Source: Rutpela maculata (Eukaryota > Arthropoda > Insecta > Coleoptera > Cerambycidae). Taken from it: a DNA stretch of 64,000 nucleotides. How positions within the stretch are numbered: position 1 is the first letter of the stretch; each line of letters begins with the position of its first letter. The notes beneath the pieces were generated by a model, which saw only the letters and a program-made list of their open reading frames with translations, did not search any database and was not told the DNA's origin. Shown piece after piece: positions 1-11,290 of the stretch. Made by a program: the position numbers and the translations under genes. The stretch spans positions 22,503,179-22,567,178 of the forward strand of contig OW386286.2 of NCBI GenBank assembly GCA_936432065.2, in the 5' to 3' direction.

Positions 1-741
1 ATTTATAAAAAAAGTGTATTTAATCTAATATCCTTTAAAGAATTTCAAATACTAATCAGATGAAATAAAGTTTTTCTATTCTGTGGCTTCCATTTCATCA
101 GCCCCGCTTCCCCCCGATGCTGGTTCATGCATTCCATTAGCCCTTTTTTTTATTGCAAGCTCCTCTACACGCGCTTGTTTACTGTTATGTCGTTATGCAT
201 TTTCACAAGAACACTTTGCATAAGATTACTGGTCTTTTTTACGTAGCAGTGGAATATATAAACCTAGAGTGTTTTTCCTAATCAAGTTTGGGTTTGAAAT
301 ATTTGTAGCGTCTCGTTGTGTCAACGACAAGATTAAACATAAACACGAATCATCGTAAACAATGTCGTTTCGTAATGTTTTCACTTCGTTATATTTAACA
401 ATTTGATTCTCCTCTCATCATAAATATGACAGATTTTTTTCTTTTTTCAGTCTCGAGATGAGTTATAGGACTATTATATAATTTCTTTCTCGGTCGCGTC
501 ATGTAGCATAACGACTTTATAAAATCTGTTCTTTAACGTGCTCTTTTCCTTCATATGTTCAACATTGTTGTGTAAATCAGGTTGTATATGTTTTTTTAGG
601 TCCCTTCTGAGGTTTTGTTAAAGATTCCTTAGAATTCATTGTGACAGCACACTGCTCAATTATTTCTTTTCCTTATGATAAAAATTTAATAATATGTATA
701 CTGGATGTTAATGGATTCATTAGACAAGCCATATATTTAGA
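1..741. other. AT-rich stretch without a recognisable gene
   Basis: No open reading frame with a recognisable domain and no clear terminal repeats were seen on either strand. A pyrimidine run followed by CAG near 440-452 resembles a splice acceptor, but no coding exon follows it. Confidence 0.4.
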
Positions 742-1440
742 TTAGATTTTAAAAAGGAGCTCGCTGATTAGCCTTGACCACCACGACCCTTGCAGAGCCA
801 TTGTGGCACTCCTAATCTAATTTTACTTGGAGCTCTTTGTCTAGCTTTGTCTTTTGTATCAGATTCCATAGCCTTGATAAGAACTCCTTGGTATAGCTAT
901 CTGCCCTTGGTTTCTCTTCGCTAAGTATTTGAAATCTCAGTCTGGCTAGGCCTTCGCAATGGCATAGTACATGTACTGAGGTTTCCTCTTCTTCTTGACA
1001 GAATCTGCATGTTTCATCCTATGTCAAGCCCATTAGACCATATGTCTATTAATCCGGCAGTGTCCAGTTAGAAGACCCAACATTGTCCTAATGACCTTTC
1101 TATTTTGGCGTAGTATGTGTTTCGTGACTTTGACCGACCGTTCTTTAATGAACTTTTTGGCCTGTCGCTGTCGTGGGAAACTGTTCTTCCACTCTAGAGA
1201 TTTATTTTCAACCCATTCTTAATGGATGTTCGCATGCAAGGCTTAGCCAAACCGCAAAAGAGTCCGGGTCCTACTAGGGCTTTAAACGCGCCTTCCCGGA
1301 CCAGATCATCGGCCTTCTCATTTCCCCTGTGTGCCTCGTGTCCTGGTACCCATGCCACGGTAATTTTGTTCTGACTTTCTAGGTCCATAAGGGCATTTAT
1401 ACAATCCCATAGTCTTGAATCGACCTGCATGTATAGCCAT
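742..1440 (-). mobile_element. Jockey-like LINE 3' end: RNase H tail and zinc-knuckle remnant
   Basis: The minus strand encodes the end of an RNase H domain: residues WVPGHEAHRGNEKADDLV (ORF 1194-1430) carry the H and final D of the family. After frame breaks come pieces of the usual LINE C-terminus: QAKKFI, LLTGHCRIN, then the zinc-knuckle-like CRFCQEEEETSVHVLCHCE, at about 960-1200. This is the normal order in jockey/I-type pol proteins of insects. The reverse transcriptase is absent, so the copy is 5'-truncated. Stops and frameshifts mean it is not functional. The 3' untranslated part probably ends near 742. Assignment to an RNase H-bearing LINE is firm; the clade is not. Confidence 0.85.
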
Positions 1441-1930
1441 ATTTAGTTCCATAGTTTTCAAGGTATAAGACTCAAACTTGGCAAAAATGATCATTTTTCA
1501 TTATTTGACATTCTTTCATCACTTCCTATTTCCCCGGCAATGACGCCAACTTTGACATTTTAAATAGAACACCTGTAATAAATCAGTCTTAACTCCTTAC
1601 CGCATACCGTCTCATATATGGCAGAGTGAATTATTTTCAATGTATTTGGTGCCATCTATCAAATATCATTCGAATATGCTGCCCATATTAATAAAGAACT
1701 ATTACCGATATCTACTACCAACTAAATATATTCTATGAACTAATTTGATGACTTTTGTTCAATGGCTGATCTTTCCTAACCGTCAATTTGTCAATTTATT
1801 TGGAAGTGTTTTTAGTGAATATTTTTCAACAAATTAAATATTGTGGGGAAGTTTGACTATAATCAAGTGGTGTATAAGTAAAATAAAGCAGGTATGTTTT
1901 TTAGACATAATTATTTGTAGGAAATTAGGT
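1441..1930. other. Intergenic stretch, nothing recognised
   Basis: Short motifs resembling MITE ends are present (for example AATAGAACACC near 1562), but no paired terminus or gene was found. Confidence 0.35.
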
Positions 1931-2017
1931 ACGTGCCATATATGGCACAACATGCAGTAAAGCAATCGGGTAATAATATTGAATTTTGTTTTCAGTTGAA
2001 TTATCACTTCAGAAATA

Positions 2018-2402
2018 ATGGATGTAAGAAAATTATATAGGCATGTAGATATATCGAATAGATATGTTAATAAAAGAGATGATCTGTCCGACGATGATCA
2101 TCCGACAGCTCAAAATGGTGTTATTGAGGAAACTGATTATGTTGAGAGAGAGACCGAAGAAAACGACCCGGATAATGAGGATGACATTCTTCTAAGTTAT
2201 TTTGTAAAGGCGTACAAACAAGCCAGAACAAAACCAGAACCTCCGATTTCGACATAATCAGATCTTTTAGTAGCTGAGAAAGATATGAAATTCCTTGGAA
2301 ATAAGAAACTGCCTCAAAAAACTGAGGGCCAGTTTTTCAAATTTCTTTTCACCGATGAAATACTCACAGGTTATATCCCGAGAGCTCTGAATTTTATCGG
2401 AT
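2018..2402 (+). pseudogene. piggyBac-like transposase N-terminal fragment
   Basis: The reading frame starts at ATG 2018, just after a pyrimidine-rich TTTTGTTTTCAG that could be a splice acceptor. It encodes an acidic N-terminus (many D and E over 79 codons) up to a TAA at 2255. The same frame continues without another stop to about 2402 and includes EGQFFKFLFTDEILTGYIP. PiggyBac transposases have an acidic N-terminus followed by a conserved FF..LFTDE..-type segment at the start of the core domain, which this resembles. No DDD catalytic core follows. The remainder was lost or replaced by the inverted repeat. The assignment rests on one short motif and is tentative. Confidence 0.35.
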
Positions 2403-2600
2403 AAACTAGCTTCTCTTTTGTAAAATTTTGCTTAGAAAATGTTCGAGACTTAATAATTTACCTTTTTGTGTAAACTATTAAGTCGAGAAAATTTGCTTAA
2501 AAGCAAAATTTTACAAATTTTACGCGTTTGTGTGACAAGATTTAGAGCTCGAGGAGTATATGTCAAGATTATTTCCCAAATGAACAAATTCCTTACGTAC
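2331..2600. repeat. Long inverted repeat (hairpin) with a ~10-base loop
   Basis: The left arm (about 2331-2460) and right arm (about 2472-2600) are inverted copies. Matched landmarks are CCGAGAGCTC/GAGCTCGAGG, TTTGTAAAATTTTGC/GCAAAATTTTACAAA and TTCGAGACTTAATAATTTAC/GTAAACTATTAAGTCGAGAA. Both arms encode a similar PRALN peptide read outward to inward, so the structure is an inverted duplication of the tail of the piggyBac-like ORF rather than an unrelated MITE. Confidence 0.75.
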
Positions 2601-2888
2601 TTCTTTTCTTTATTAATTTTAACTAATTCTATCTTCCTAAAACGATGAATTATTGATTTGAAAAACATACCTTATTATTAATTAACTGACGCGCTCTATA
2701 AACGACTTTTGTTTCGTAGCCATGGACGCGCTAGATGCTTATTTAACTTTTGTTACGCGATCGTGATTGTAAATCTGACAGTTTCATATCAAAAATATTT
2801 TTGTAAAATTGCATAAATACACCGTTGGTACATAGTAATTATAAACAAAAATAATAATTCTTGAATTTGTAATTTGTTTTATTTTATT

Positions 2889-3409
2889 TTTAGTCCAGTT
2901 TTTTTTTGGCATAAAGGCCGAAGTCATACAGCCAGCCAAAGAAGAGAAATTACAAACCTACATCTAACCTAAACAATAACCAATAAACTACATGACATAC
3001 TGTCAGAAACAAAACAAAAGATGTACATAGGTCACAAACTTCTCGCCCAGGGTTCTTTCAGGGCATTTTTCTAACATACGAAATAAGACCACGGACCAAT
3101 TTTCAAACGGATAATCATTGTGATGTATTTTCGTGAGCAGTTATAGTTTTCATGCCAAAACTTATACGGCAAGTCAGGGTGAATAAGAGAATATCGAGTC
3201 CGTTTTATGAAAGCTGATTCTTTCCACATGTAATCCCAATTATTCCTTAGTTTCGATCTAAATATTACCGTTACATCCGTCATACATACTTTATAATTAC
3301 AATTATTTCCTATATCAATACTCTCCTTACCTAGATCGTCCACGTGTTCGTTATCCTTCAATTCTATATGGAACTTTACCCACACAAAGTTCCCTTCTTT
3401 AGTCCAGTT
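2889..3409 (-). mobile_element. 5'-truncated LINE insertion with 12-bp target-site duplication
   Basis: The sequence TTTAGTCCAGTT occurs exactly at 2889-2900 and at 3398-3409. Between the copies, the minus strand ends in a run of A (T run at 2901-2909 on the plus strand). This is the signature of target-primed reverse transcription. The insert encodes (minus, 3071-3385) the end of an RNase H domain (DNEHVDDLGKES) followed by the linker region. That region parallels the large LINE at 49531-50874: NYNCSRKYITMIIRLKIGPWSYF there corresponds to the segment ending ITRLKLNHGCF. Only the last ~500 bp of the element were inserted. Confidence 0.9.
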
Positions 3410-4040
3410 GAGAGTAAATTAAATCATTTATCTGCATTTAAAAGCTAGAGGTAATTTATTAGCTGTTAATTTTGAAAAAAGCTAGCTTGCGTTTATTCAG
3501 TGTAAAAGTGTTGTCATTGGATGGATTTTAAAAATTCTTCAAATGTCATTGGTCTATAATTTATTTATTATGAGGGAAATAATCAATAAAATTGAATATG
3601 GGAATTTGCAGTAGCGAAAGCAGGCAAGCGCTGCAAATATTCCAATAATTGTGCTGGAAATTTTTTGTGTTCTGTAGAAAGTGCCAAATTGATTATATTA
3701 TGTGTCACACAGAATGACCATTATATAATGTCCTCGTTGCATGGTGTGCCATATATGGCACATGCACATGCTTTGGATTTCTTGGGGTAAAGCGACTCAC
3801 AAGCAATATTGGCTGTTTCTTGTATCCCATTTTCATCGCTACCAAACATATTAGTTTATTTTAGCTTGAAACCAACATAACCTCGATGACAGATAGTAAT
3901 TGTTTCGTTTGCAAGGAAACAATTTTCACAGACAGCCTCCTAAACTATAAAATTTATTGAAAACGTCAAATAATTTCATGAAATAATTGGTTTTAAATTA
4001 TTAAATGTTATAATATCTTTCGACAGTAGAAAAAATATAA
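3410..4040. other. No gene recognised
   Basis: Apart from the CCATATATGG palindrome near 3750, this stretch shows no coding potential with a recognisable domain and no paired repeat. Confidence 0.35.
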
Positions 4041-4136
4041 TACATTACACAATGCGAAAGCCCTTTTAGGTGTTCGGTGTTTTCTTAAAGGTCTCACCTC
4101 ACACCTAAAACTAAACTTTCGCATCTAGTAATGTAA
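4041..4136. mobile_element. Short TA-flanked hairpin MITE
   Basis: TACATTACACAATGCGAAAG at the left is mirrored by CTTTCGCATCTAGTAATGTA at the right, and an inner pair TTTAGGTGT/ACACCTAAA continues the stem. The TA dinucleotides at both tips fit a Tc1/mariner-type TA target duplication. The unit is about 95 bp and has no coding capacity. Confidence 0.7.
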
Positions 4137-4250
4137 ATAACTATTTTGAAAAAAATATAAAATTATAACAATTGTTATCATCATTATCAACATTTTATAG
4201 ATCAGCCTCAAATTCTAAACATAAAAAAATAGGATGTCCAAGTATTATAT

Positions 4251-4745
4251 TTAAAGACGATATGGAGAAAATCGTTTCTTAGAATACATTTTATTCGTTT
4301 TTTTCCCAAAATTATGTTGTTCGGAAGCACAAGGTTTTGCATCAAAGAGTACGGGTAACAAACGGTCACTTTTGCTTACAGTTTTCTTGTTGTTAATCCG
4401 GTATTCTCTTGAAGTAGACTGCCTTGAAATGCTTATGAACATTTTTGGGTCGAGAAATACTTTTCGGAAACAATTCTTCTCCTCCTTCAGAGCCTCGTGC
4501 AATCTTTGCCTTAAAACAGGATCTCCACGACAGACATTCAGCCACAACTTATGACTTCTGGCTCCAGTCAACAGTGACTTAGGATCCAAGTGTCTAAAAG
4601 AAAAAAAAGTATTAAATATCCAAAAACAAGTACAAGAATTGAAATATAAAAAAATAGAAAACACTTACCTGAATATGGTCGACCACATCTCCACAGGAAG
4701 AATTACTAGTTGACAGCTAAGCGTAAATGGTAGCAGCGAGAACAT
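4251..4745 (-). CDS. F-box domain protein, two exons (possibly incomplete at the 5' end)
   Basis: Exon 1 runs from 4745 (or further upstream) down to 4669. A 75-bp intron at 4668-4594 has a strong donor (CAG|GTAAGTGT) and an acceptor with a long pyrimidine tract ending TTTTAG. Exon 2 runs 4593-4251. Joining splits one Arg codon and gives an open frame of about 139 residues from the ATG at 4745. The N-terminal part reads ILPVEMWSTIFRHLDPKSLL, then a Trp-Leu-x-x-Cys and DPVLRQRL, which is the F-box pattern LP.E....IF..LDP..L......W...C. F-box proteins join substrates to SCF ubiquitin ligases through SKP1. The part after the F-box is basic and has no substrate-binding repeats that can be seen, so the target is unknown. 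The same frame is open upstream to 4868, so the true start is uncertain. It could also be a retained gene fragment. No polyadenylation signal was confirmed. Confidence 0.6.
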
Positions 4746-4868
4746 CTTTCTTCGAGTACAAAAATCGGAATGACAAAAGAGCCAAAATCTTCTACTTTTA
4801 TACGTATTGAAGGTTCGTTCATGCATAACGGTCACGATCGAGTGCATTCGAACCATCCGACTATTCAA

Positions 4869-7800
4869 ACTGTTTTCCCTGGACCTTTGGGAGTGTCTCT
4901 TGGCTTTATGATAAAATGTGGTATAACCTCAATTTTGAGAAACGATTGTTATTTATTTATTTATTTGCAGTATAAGCCTTTTTTACAAAAATATGAATGA
5001 CTTGTGAGACGTTCACATTTTTGGAAGTTATTATTTAATAAATTATATTAATTAACTTATGAGGAACTTTATTTTAAACTCCTTAATAAGGCAAATTACT
5101 CCAAGACCAAAGAAATCACTTTACTTTACTTTACCTGGCTAGCTCAAAATTTAAAATAACCATAAAGGTCTAGGACTATTACTTATGAAGATTATAAATA
5201 AAACTCTGTGATAATAATAAACCACATATTACTTTAACAACAATTATATCGGTGGGGCAAGAAACATTCTATAGGTCAGGGCAAAACAATAGGTATCGGT
5301 TTTGCTTAAACAAATACAAAACACATAAAAATTTCATAATTTCTGAATAAGGCTACTTATAGTATTAACCAAAAATTATCCATGAATGGAGTTAAACAAA
5401 TAAACCACAGAAAATATGTCATGTCATGACTAAAGTTACTTATTACATTAACAAGTTATCTATAAAACGAATTGATCGGCCGACCCAAACTAAAAAAGTT
5501 CATAAAACGATGAGCTGCCGAAAAAGCCACCAGCTCCCGCTCTATTACTTCTTAGCCGGCGGAACGGCTAAAAGAAACCAAAAGTACTCACACTCACCAG
5601 CTCACCACATATGCCAAAACTTTTAAAAATAAATAAACATTCAAACGCAGTTCGTCAGCGATTTGAATGTTTTTGCTTCGCATGTATATAAGTGCATTAC
5701 GTACTCAAAAGGCAAAAGGCCGACTCGCCAACCTGACCAGACCGCCACTGGCTGGTACCAACTTATAATTTGAGCTTGTAACTCATAGCGCTGCCTTCGT
5801 CCCGTTTACCGATGTTCTGTAAGTATTTTATATTCCTGTTTTGTGTATCAGCCACTGGCAACAACCTTTGGCGAAATTCCATTAACTTTCCTTTGCATCG
5901 TGACCAAAGAAGCCTATTGAGTTCGACCTTCAGTGCTTTGTGCGGCATTTCGTTGCTATCGCGAGTGCTAGTGTCATCTTTTAAAGACTATTAATACAAT
6001 TTCTTATTTAATAGTTGTAAATCATTTTACGTTATAGTACCTTTCATTTTGTATGCATCTTGTAGCCTAAAATGCTACTATGTATTTCATTTTGTATGTT
6101 ATTACCTTCATTTACGTTTAAAGATTTGCTTATGATATAACTATCAATATCAATATTTGTAAAATGTTACTTAATCTATTTATTTAGTAATAACTAAGTT
6201 GATCAATTAATCACTTAATAATTTAGTTATTTATCTTTTTGCAATATTTATAGTAATCGTTGTGTATTGTGGCCTTCTGCCAATAATAATGGTTTTATCT
6301 TTGTACGTTTCCGTATCGATGTACCTTTTTTGCATATGATAAATATGTCTGTTTTCCGTATATTTTTCATTCTGTTTGATTTTTGTAAACGTAATCCAAG
6401 CACAAGTTTTATTTATCCACGCCCTAATTTGTCAATTGCTTCACCATTTCGTTTATCTTTGCAATACATTTTGTATTGTTTATTATGTTTTTATTTAAAA
6501 AATCCCCTTGTATATTTACGAATTTTACCTTAGTATGTCCCGCGCTAGGATTTATTTTATTTAAAATAATAAGCTAGGTTTATATAATATTCTCTTTTGC
6601 TTATTTTTTTCTTTAAAATATAGTTTTTTTTATAAAATAGCCAGGATATGCTATTTCTCTCTTTTTGAGGACTTCTATTAAGAAATTCCCTTTTAAGAAA
6701 TAACCACGTTATAATAGTAGTTTTAAAAAGAGTAATGTCTCTAGATGGGCCCTTATATTTTTGTAAGGGTTTTAAAGAGTTTTGTAGAGTCCTTCCAGAC
6801 CATTTGCGTCTATAAGTGGTCTTAGAAATAAGCATTTGGAATAGCTTATACATCATTTTAAAACCAAAATTGTTACTTGGGTAATGAGCTTAAATCATAA
6901 TTCAATCTGTTTAATGACGTACTTGAGCCATTAACTTTCAGAATGAATGAGAAAATTTAAAAAGAAACGGAAATTTCATATTTATGGAACTACCCTGTAC
7001 TCTGTCTAAATAGAAACTAGTTTATTTATACATCACGTAATAACTTTTTCACTGAAAGCCTGGATAGAAATATAGAGCGTCTCGTTATTCGAAACATATA
7101 ATTATGTAGGAAAGTTAAAATAGACCTCCATTAACTAACATTTACAGCTGAATATATAATTCGAGCCATTCGTCACGTCATCAGAAACATTCTCATAAGT
7201 TCCACGCAAATAACGTTATTGATCCTCGACGGGCCAATTAGAACAAAATGCCGAAAACGTCGACAAACATCTTAATTATACCTCGAAATGTTGTGCCTTG
7301 CAATTTTTAACTTATTTTTTTCACACACAAAAGTAACCATAGTGACAATCGCGGTGAAAAGCGACGCTCCAATCAAACGCTTTATCTGAATCGTCGAGAA
7401 TTCGCCTCTGAAAGATTTTGGCCATTGTATTCGAATTTTCAGCTAGCTGAATCGAATTTATAAAATCGTTCCGAGTTGGGATTCCACAAATACTCACACC
7501 TAAAATGGGTCTCTGAAATTTAACCTAGACGGCGATTAGAAAGGTATTAATTTTATTTGTGCAAGACTCGCTACAAGGAAGGGAACGCTTTGTAATGTAA
7601 ATACTCCGGCGAAATGTCTTTTCAATTAATTCTGATTGGACTGCGGAATGATTGAGTTCGAATCAGATATTATGGAAAGATAAAAGGACCTCTGTGTTTT
7701 CCAACTTTATTTAATTTGCACGCTTTCTGAATCGATATCTTCTATACTGAAGTTTTCAGTTTCTACATGGTTACCTTTTGAAGAGGTTTTTTCTGGGCAA

Positions 7801-8316
7801 CTTTGCAAAAGTTTTATCTTTATTGCTAAAGAATTCTTGTAAATGGAAAGGATATCTACTTTTATTTAATATTTATGTATCACTAATTCCACGAGTAGAA
7901 TGGATTCGACACAATTTCATTGCCAACTTATATCAGAGATAATTCTCAAGAGAATAATTACAAATGCACGTATTTTAAATGGGGGCGAGGGAACATTTGC
8001 AGAATGCTGATAGTCCAGGACCAAGGTTTTGATCTAGAGAAAAGTATTGTAAATCTGAAAATGTTTCTTAGATATTGCCGAAAAGTCCCATTTTTAGAGA
8101 TGACATCATGATTTGTTTAAGAAATAAGGGCCTAAGTCACAACGAGTCTCGAAAAAGTTAGCGAGTTAAAATTATAGGAAAACGCACGGGTAGTGATTAT
8201 CTAATCCTTAGAATTAATTTTAAAAATATTGCAAGACACGCGGAAAGCATTAACTTAAATATTTCCAAATTAAGAGAAATACGCTTTGAGGATAAACTCA
8301 TATAACTCAATAAGTC
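4869..8316. other. 3.4 kb without a supported gene; part GC-richer and non-repetitive
   Basis: All open frames here are short (under 100 codons) and carry no recognisable domain. The intervals 5640-5990 and 7180-7450 are less AT-rich and lack the foldback and microsatellite texture of the rest of the window. They could be conserved non-coding DNA or decayed exons. A fragment GGAACTACCCTGTA near 6985 resembles a common insect MITE end. Confidence 0.4.
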
Positions 8317-8353
8317 ATAGAATAGAATAGAATAGAATAGAATAGAATAGAAT
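8317..8353. repeat. (AATAG)n microsatellite
   Basis: Seven tandem copies of the pentamer AATAG directly abut the 3' end of the minus-strand LINE that follows. CR1/L2-type LINEs often end in short tandem repeats, so this is probably the tail of that element. Confidence 0.9.
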
Positions 8354-9520
8354 GTTTATTAATCAAAAAAGAGCATTACATACATGCTATGGGACAAGTC
8401 AGTACATAGAAGTATATAAAAGAAATATTAAAACACATAAATATATACATGTACCTAGGTATAAAAGTAAAACATGCATAAGAGATCATAAAAGTATATA
8501 CAACATTCACAGAAATATTCAAAATCTTAATGTTAATTTTTTTAAACATTAATATTATATCAAGATATTCTTGAACAGAATAAACACAAATTTTTAAAAG
8601 AAATTTTTTTGACCTTAAAAATAAAAATTAAATTTTTGTATAATGAAGGTAAGTGGTTATACAATTTCAGGCCTAAGATATTGTGGGCTCTTGACGACAT
8701 ATTTAAATGTTTGAATGGAACGTGAAAATTACATTTATCGCGCGTATTATAAGAATGTATGGGTTCATTTTTATCGAATTTATGTTGGTTTTTATAAACA
8801 TATAGTAGGAATTCTTAAATATGTATACTTGGTAAAGGGGAAATTTTAAACTGTCGGAAAAGGTTACGACACGAATAAATTTGAGGTATATACACCTTAT
8901 AACGCGCTATTGTGCAACAAAAATGTTATGTGCATAAGGGGAATTTCCCCATAGAGTGATATCATGAGCTAATCTAGAATGAATTTCTCCAAAATAAAAC
9001 AGCAATAGAGCAGACATATCAAAGACTGTGTTCAATGTTCTAATCTGGAGACATTTAGAGTGTAAGGTACTAGTAAGTCTGCTGCAGTGATTACTAAATG
9101 TCAGCGTATTATCGAAATCTATGCCAAGAAATGTCGTACAGCCACCTTCTTCAATGTTGCAGTTATTTATATTTACATAAGATCAGGAATGGTAGTATAT
9201 TGATGAGTATGAAATGTCATATAACTTGTCTTTGAAGCATTAAAGAACAACAAATTGTTACTAAACCAGCTACATAAACGATCAGCAGTAGTGTCAATTT
9301 TACGTTGGAGCGAATCATGAAACATATAAGAAAAAAGGAGGGTGATCGTCAGCATACAATGAAATGAAGTCCTCAGTCAGTATATCGGGTAGCTCATTAA
9401 TATAAATAATAAACATAATAGGTTCTAATACAGAGCCTTGAGGGACACCCATTTTACTATCTAATTTTGTTGATGATGTAGGAGGTTCATCTGTAATAGT
9501 TGTTTGTGGAGACAGGTTAA
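8354..9520 (-). mobile_element. CR1/jockey-like LINE fragment: reverse transcriptase palm to C-terminus, decayed
   Basis: Reading the minus strand from 9520: GVPQGSVLEPIMFIIYINELP (about 9400-9460) is RT motif B. It is followed by a YADD motif (about 9355-9370) and by LQRKIDTTADRLCSWFSNNL (ORF 9173-9355), the thumb segment. Further down, in broken frames, are SLYGEIPLMHITFLLHNSA and SNLFVS-type segments of the C-terminal domain. The 3' untranslated part shares GGACAAGTC..GTACATAG with the LINE end at 49120-49160, suggesting related tails. Stops and frameshifts are numerous. The 5' half (endonuclease, RT fingers) is missing. Confidence 0.85.
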
Positions 9521-10214
9521 ATGATGAAGCCGTATATCAAGTTAAAATATATATTGAAGGACAAGAAGTTGAACATACAAATACTTATTTACTTATGGGC
9601 AATAAATTATGTTTTAAACAACGTATTCGACGTTATAGACGGAGAGCCAGACCCAAAACAATTCTCTGAATTTACTAAGCCTGGTTTTTTAGTTACAATA
9701 GTTGTGTACACTAACATACTGCGGTCAGTCAAGCGAAATCGAGAACAGGTGTCTCAGGTATGCCATCAAAGGTGTCATAATTACGGAGGTAATAAAATGA
9801 ATTTACTAAGGCTGAAAATCGTTATGCAAATTAGATATTGAATATAAATAACAGTTATGTTAGTCAATCAGTTGAATGTGGGGACGGAACTGGTCAGTCA
9901 GCCCCAAAGTATGTACGAAAAATAAATAGCGTGCAATTCATTTACTAAAGGTATTAAATGATATATTAATCATAAATAAAATGGTCAGTCAACCATTTTG
10001 TGGGACAACGCCCGTCAGTCAGCGAAATAAAAAAAAAAAAAATCGCACGCGCGATCGGTGTAGCAGGCGGCGGATCGCTCTTTTCCTTATTATTACTTAA
10101 CGAACTATTAACTAACTTTATTTTAAAGTGTAATTGACAGCAATGTTAATAATATGCATTTTGTAAATAATTAAATTTGTCCTAATTACATTGACAATAG
10201 TAAAATACATATAG

Positions 10215-10883
10215 GCCAGTCACTAGGGACTTCCATAGTGCAAAGTTAGACAAAAATTGCGAAAGTTTTTAAATTTTGTAACAACATTGGGGGAGGTAAA
10301 AAAATAATAAATTTGGTTTTGCACCCTTTTCCGTCCCCCGGAACATTGTTAAATTAACAAAAAACGACGTAACTTTTTGAAAAAAATTCCGAAATTTATG
10401 CAAACTTTGAGAACATTCTATTAATTATTAGACACCTTCTATCAAGTTTGCACCCTGCTACGATGACCGGAAAAAAAATTCATGTAAGTAAATAAAAATA
10501 TTTCTAAAAAAAAAAAAATTGGATGCGAAAAATGCAATTGTAAACAAAGTTCCATTTGCATAATTTTCGAAATTTTTATTCGACTAAATATATCGAACTA
10601 AAGTTAATAAACAACTATGTGCAATGTTCCGGTCATCGTGGCAGGGTGCAAACTTGATAGGAGATGTCTAATAATTATTAAAATGTTCTTCAAGGTTTGC
10701 ATAAATTTCGGAATTTTTTTCAAAAAGTTACGTCGTATTTTATCAGTTAAACAATGTTACGGAGGGGGGGGGGCGGAAAATAGTGCAAAAACAGGATTAA
10801 TTATTTTTTTACCTTCTCCAATGTTGTCTTAAAATTTAAAAACTTTCGCAATTTTTCATACCTTTTTTACTTTAGTGACTGGC
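10215..10883. mobile_element. Nested palindromic MITE, GCCAGTCACTA termini
   Basis: Left GCCAGTCACTA pairs with right TAGTGACTGGC. Inner landmarks are AATTGCGAAAGTTTTTAAATTTT with its complement, and GCAAACTTGATAGGAGATGTC with its complement. AATAGTAAAAT occurs at 10197-10207 and 10886-10896, a likely 11-bp duplication, with a few extra bases between it and the TIRs. The short ORF at 10617-10832 lies within the right arm and has no domain. The element interrupts the 3' region of the LINE tail that lies at 10890-11290. Confidence 0.75.
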
Positions 10884-10889
10884 GTAATA

Positions 10890-11290
10890 GTAAAATTATT
10901 TGATCTCCGTCAACTTTGATCAAATGTCTTTTAAGAATTCATCTATACTGTAGAAGGCTTCCTTTATTAAAAATTCTTTCAGCAGCTGCTTATATCTCAC
11001 CTCCGGTAAGACTTTTACCCAGCCGGGAATTTTATTATAAAATTTGGGGCCGTAACAATTAAAACCACTATATTTTAAATCTATTAAAATCAATTGCAAT
11101 ATTATCTAGATTCCTTGTATTGTAGTTATGCATTTCCTCTTGTTTTTTATAAGAGTGTATGTCTTTATACATATATAGTAAGCAATGAAATATGTAAAGT
11201 GAGGGGCATGTTAGAATTTGCAGTTCAATAAATTTTTGCCTCATGCCATCCCTATGTCCCAGTTTGTGATTATTCTAACAGTTTTTTTAA
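10890..11290 (-). mobile_element. CR1-like LINE C-terminal fragment inside the palindrome loop
   Basis: The minus strand from 11290 down reads, with frame breaks, IELQILTCPSLYIFHCLLYM, then HNYNTRNLDN, then FYSIDEFLKDI before a stop. This matches the usual end of CR1/jockey RT proteins: ILTLPSLYI, H.YNTRN, FYS..EFL. It lacks RT motifs, and stops are present. Its 3' flank reads straight into the left inverted arm of the surrounding palindrome once the MITE is ignored. Confidence 0.75.

Larger units (their letters stand above)
1931..3762. mobile_element. Possible piggyBac-like element remnant bounded by inverted palindromes
   Basis: A 16-bp palindrome GTGCCATATATGGCAC occurs near 1934 and again near 3750. 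The match extends in inverted orientation into CATGCA beside each palindrome, so the two sites form an inverted repeat about 1.8 kb apart. Between them lie a transposase-like ORF, an inverted duplication and a later LINE insertion. Clear TTAA target duplications were not found at the edges, so the boundaries are provisional. The palindromes may be subterminal rather than terminal. Confidence 0.35.

Noticed and set aside
1931..3762. Complete piggyBac element
   Set aside because: No TTAA at either end, no DDD core; only an N-terminal-like motif, so reported as tentative remnant only.
9521..9841. 106-codon plus-strand ORF crossing into the palindrome arm
   Set aside because: It spans the junction of unrelated sequence and the inverted arm, and no domain is visible. 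One frame vaguely recalls LINE ORF1 (VYQVKIYIEGQEVEH), but too short to call.
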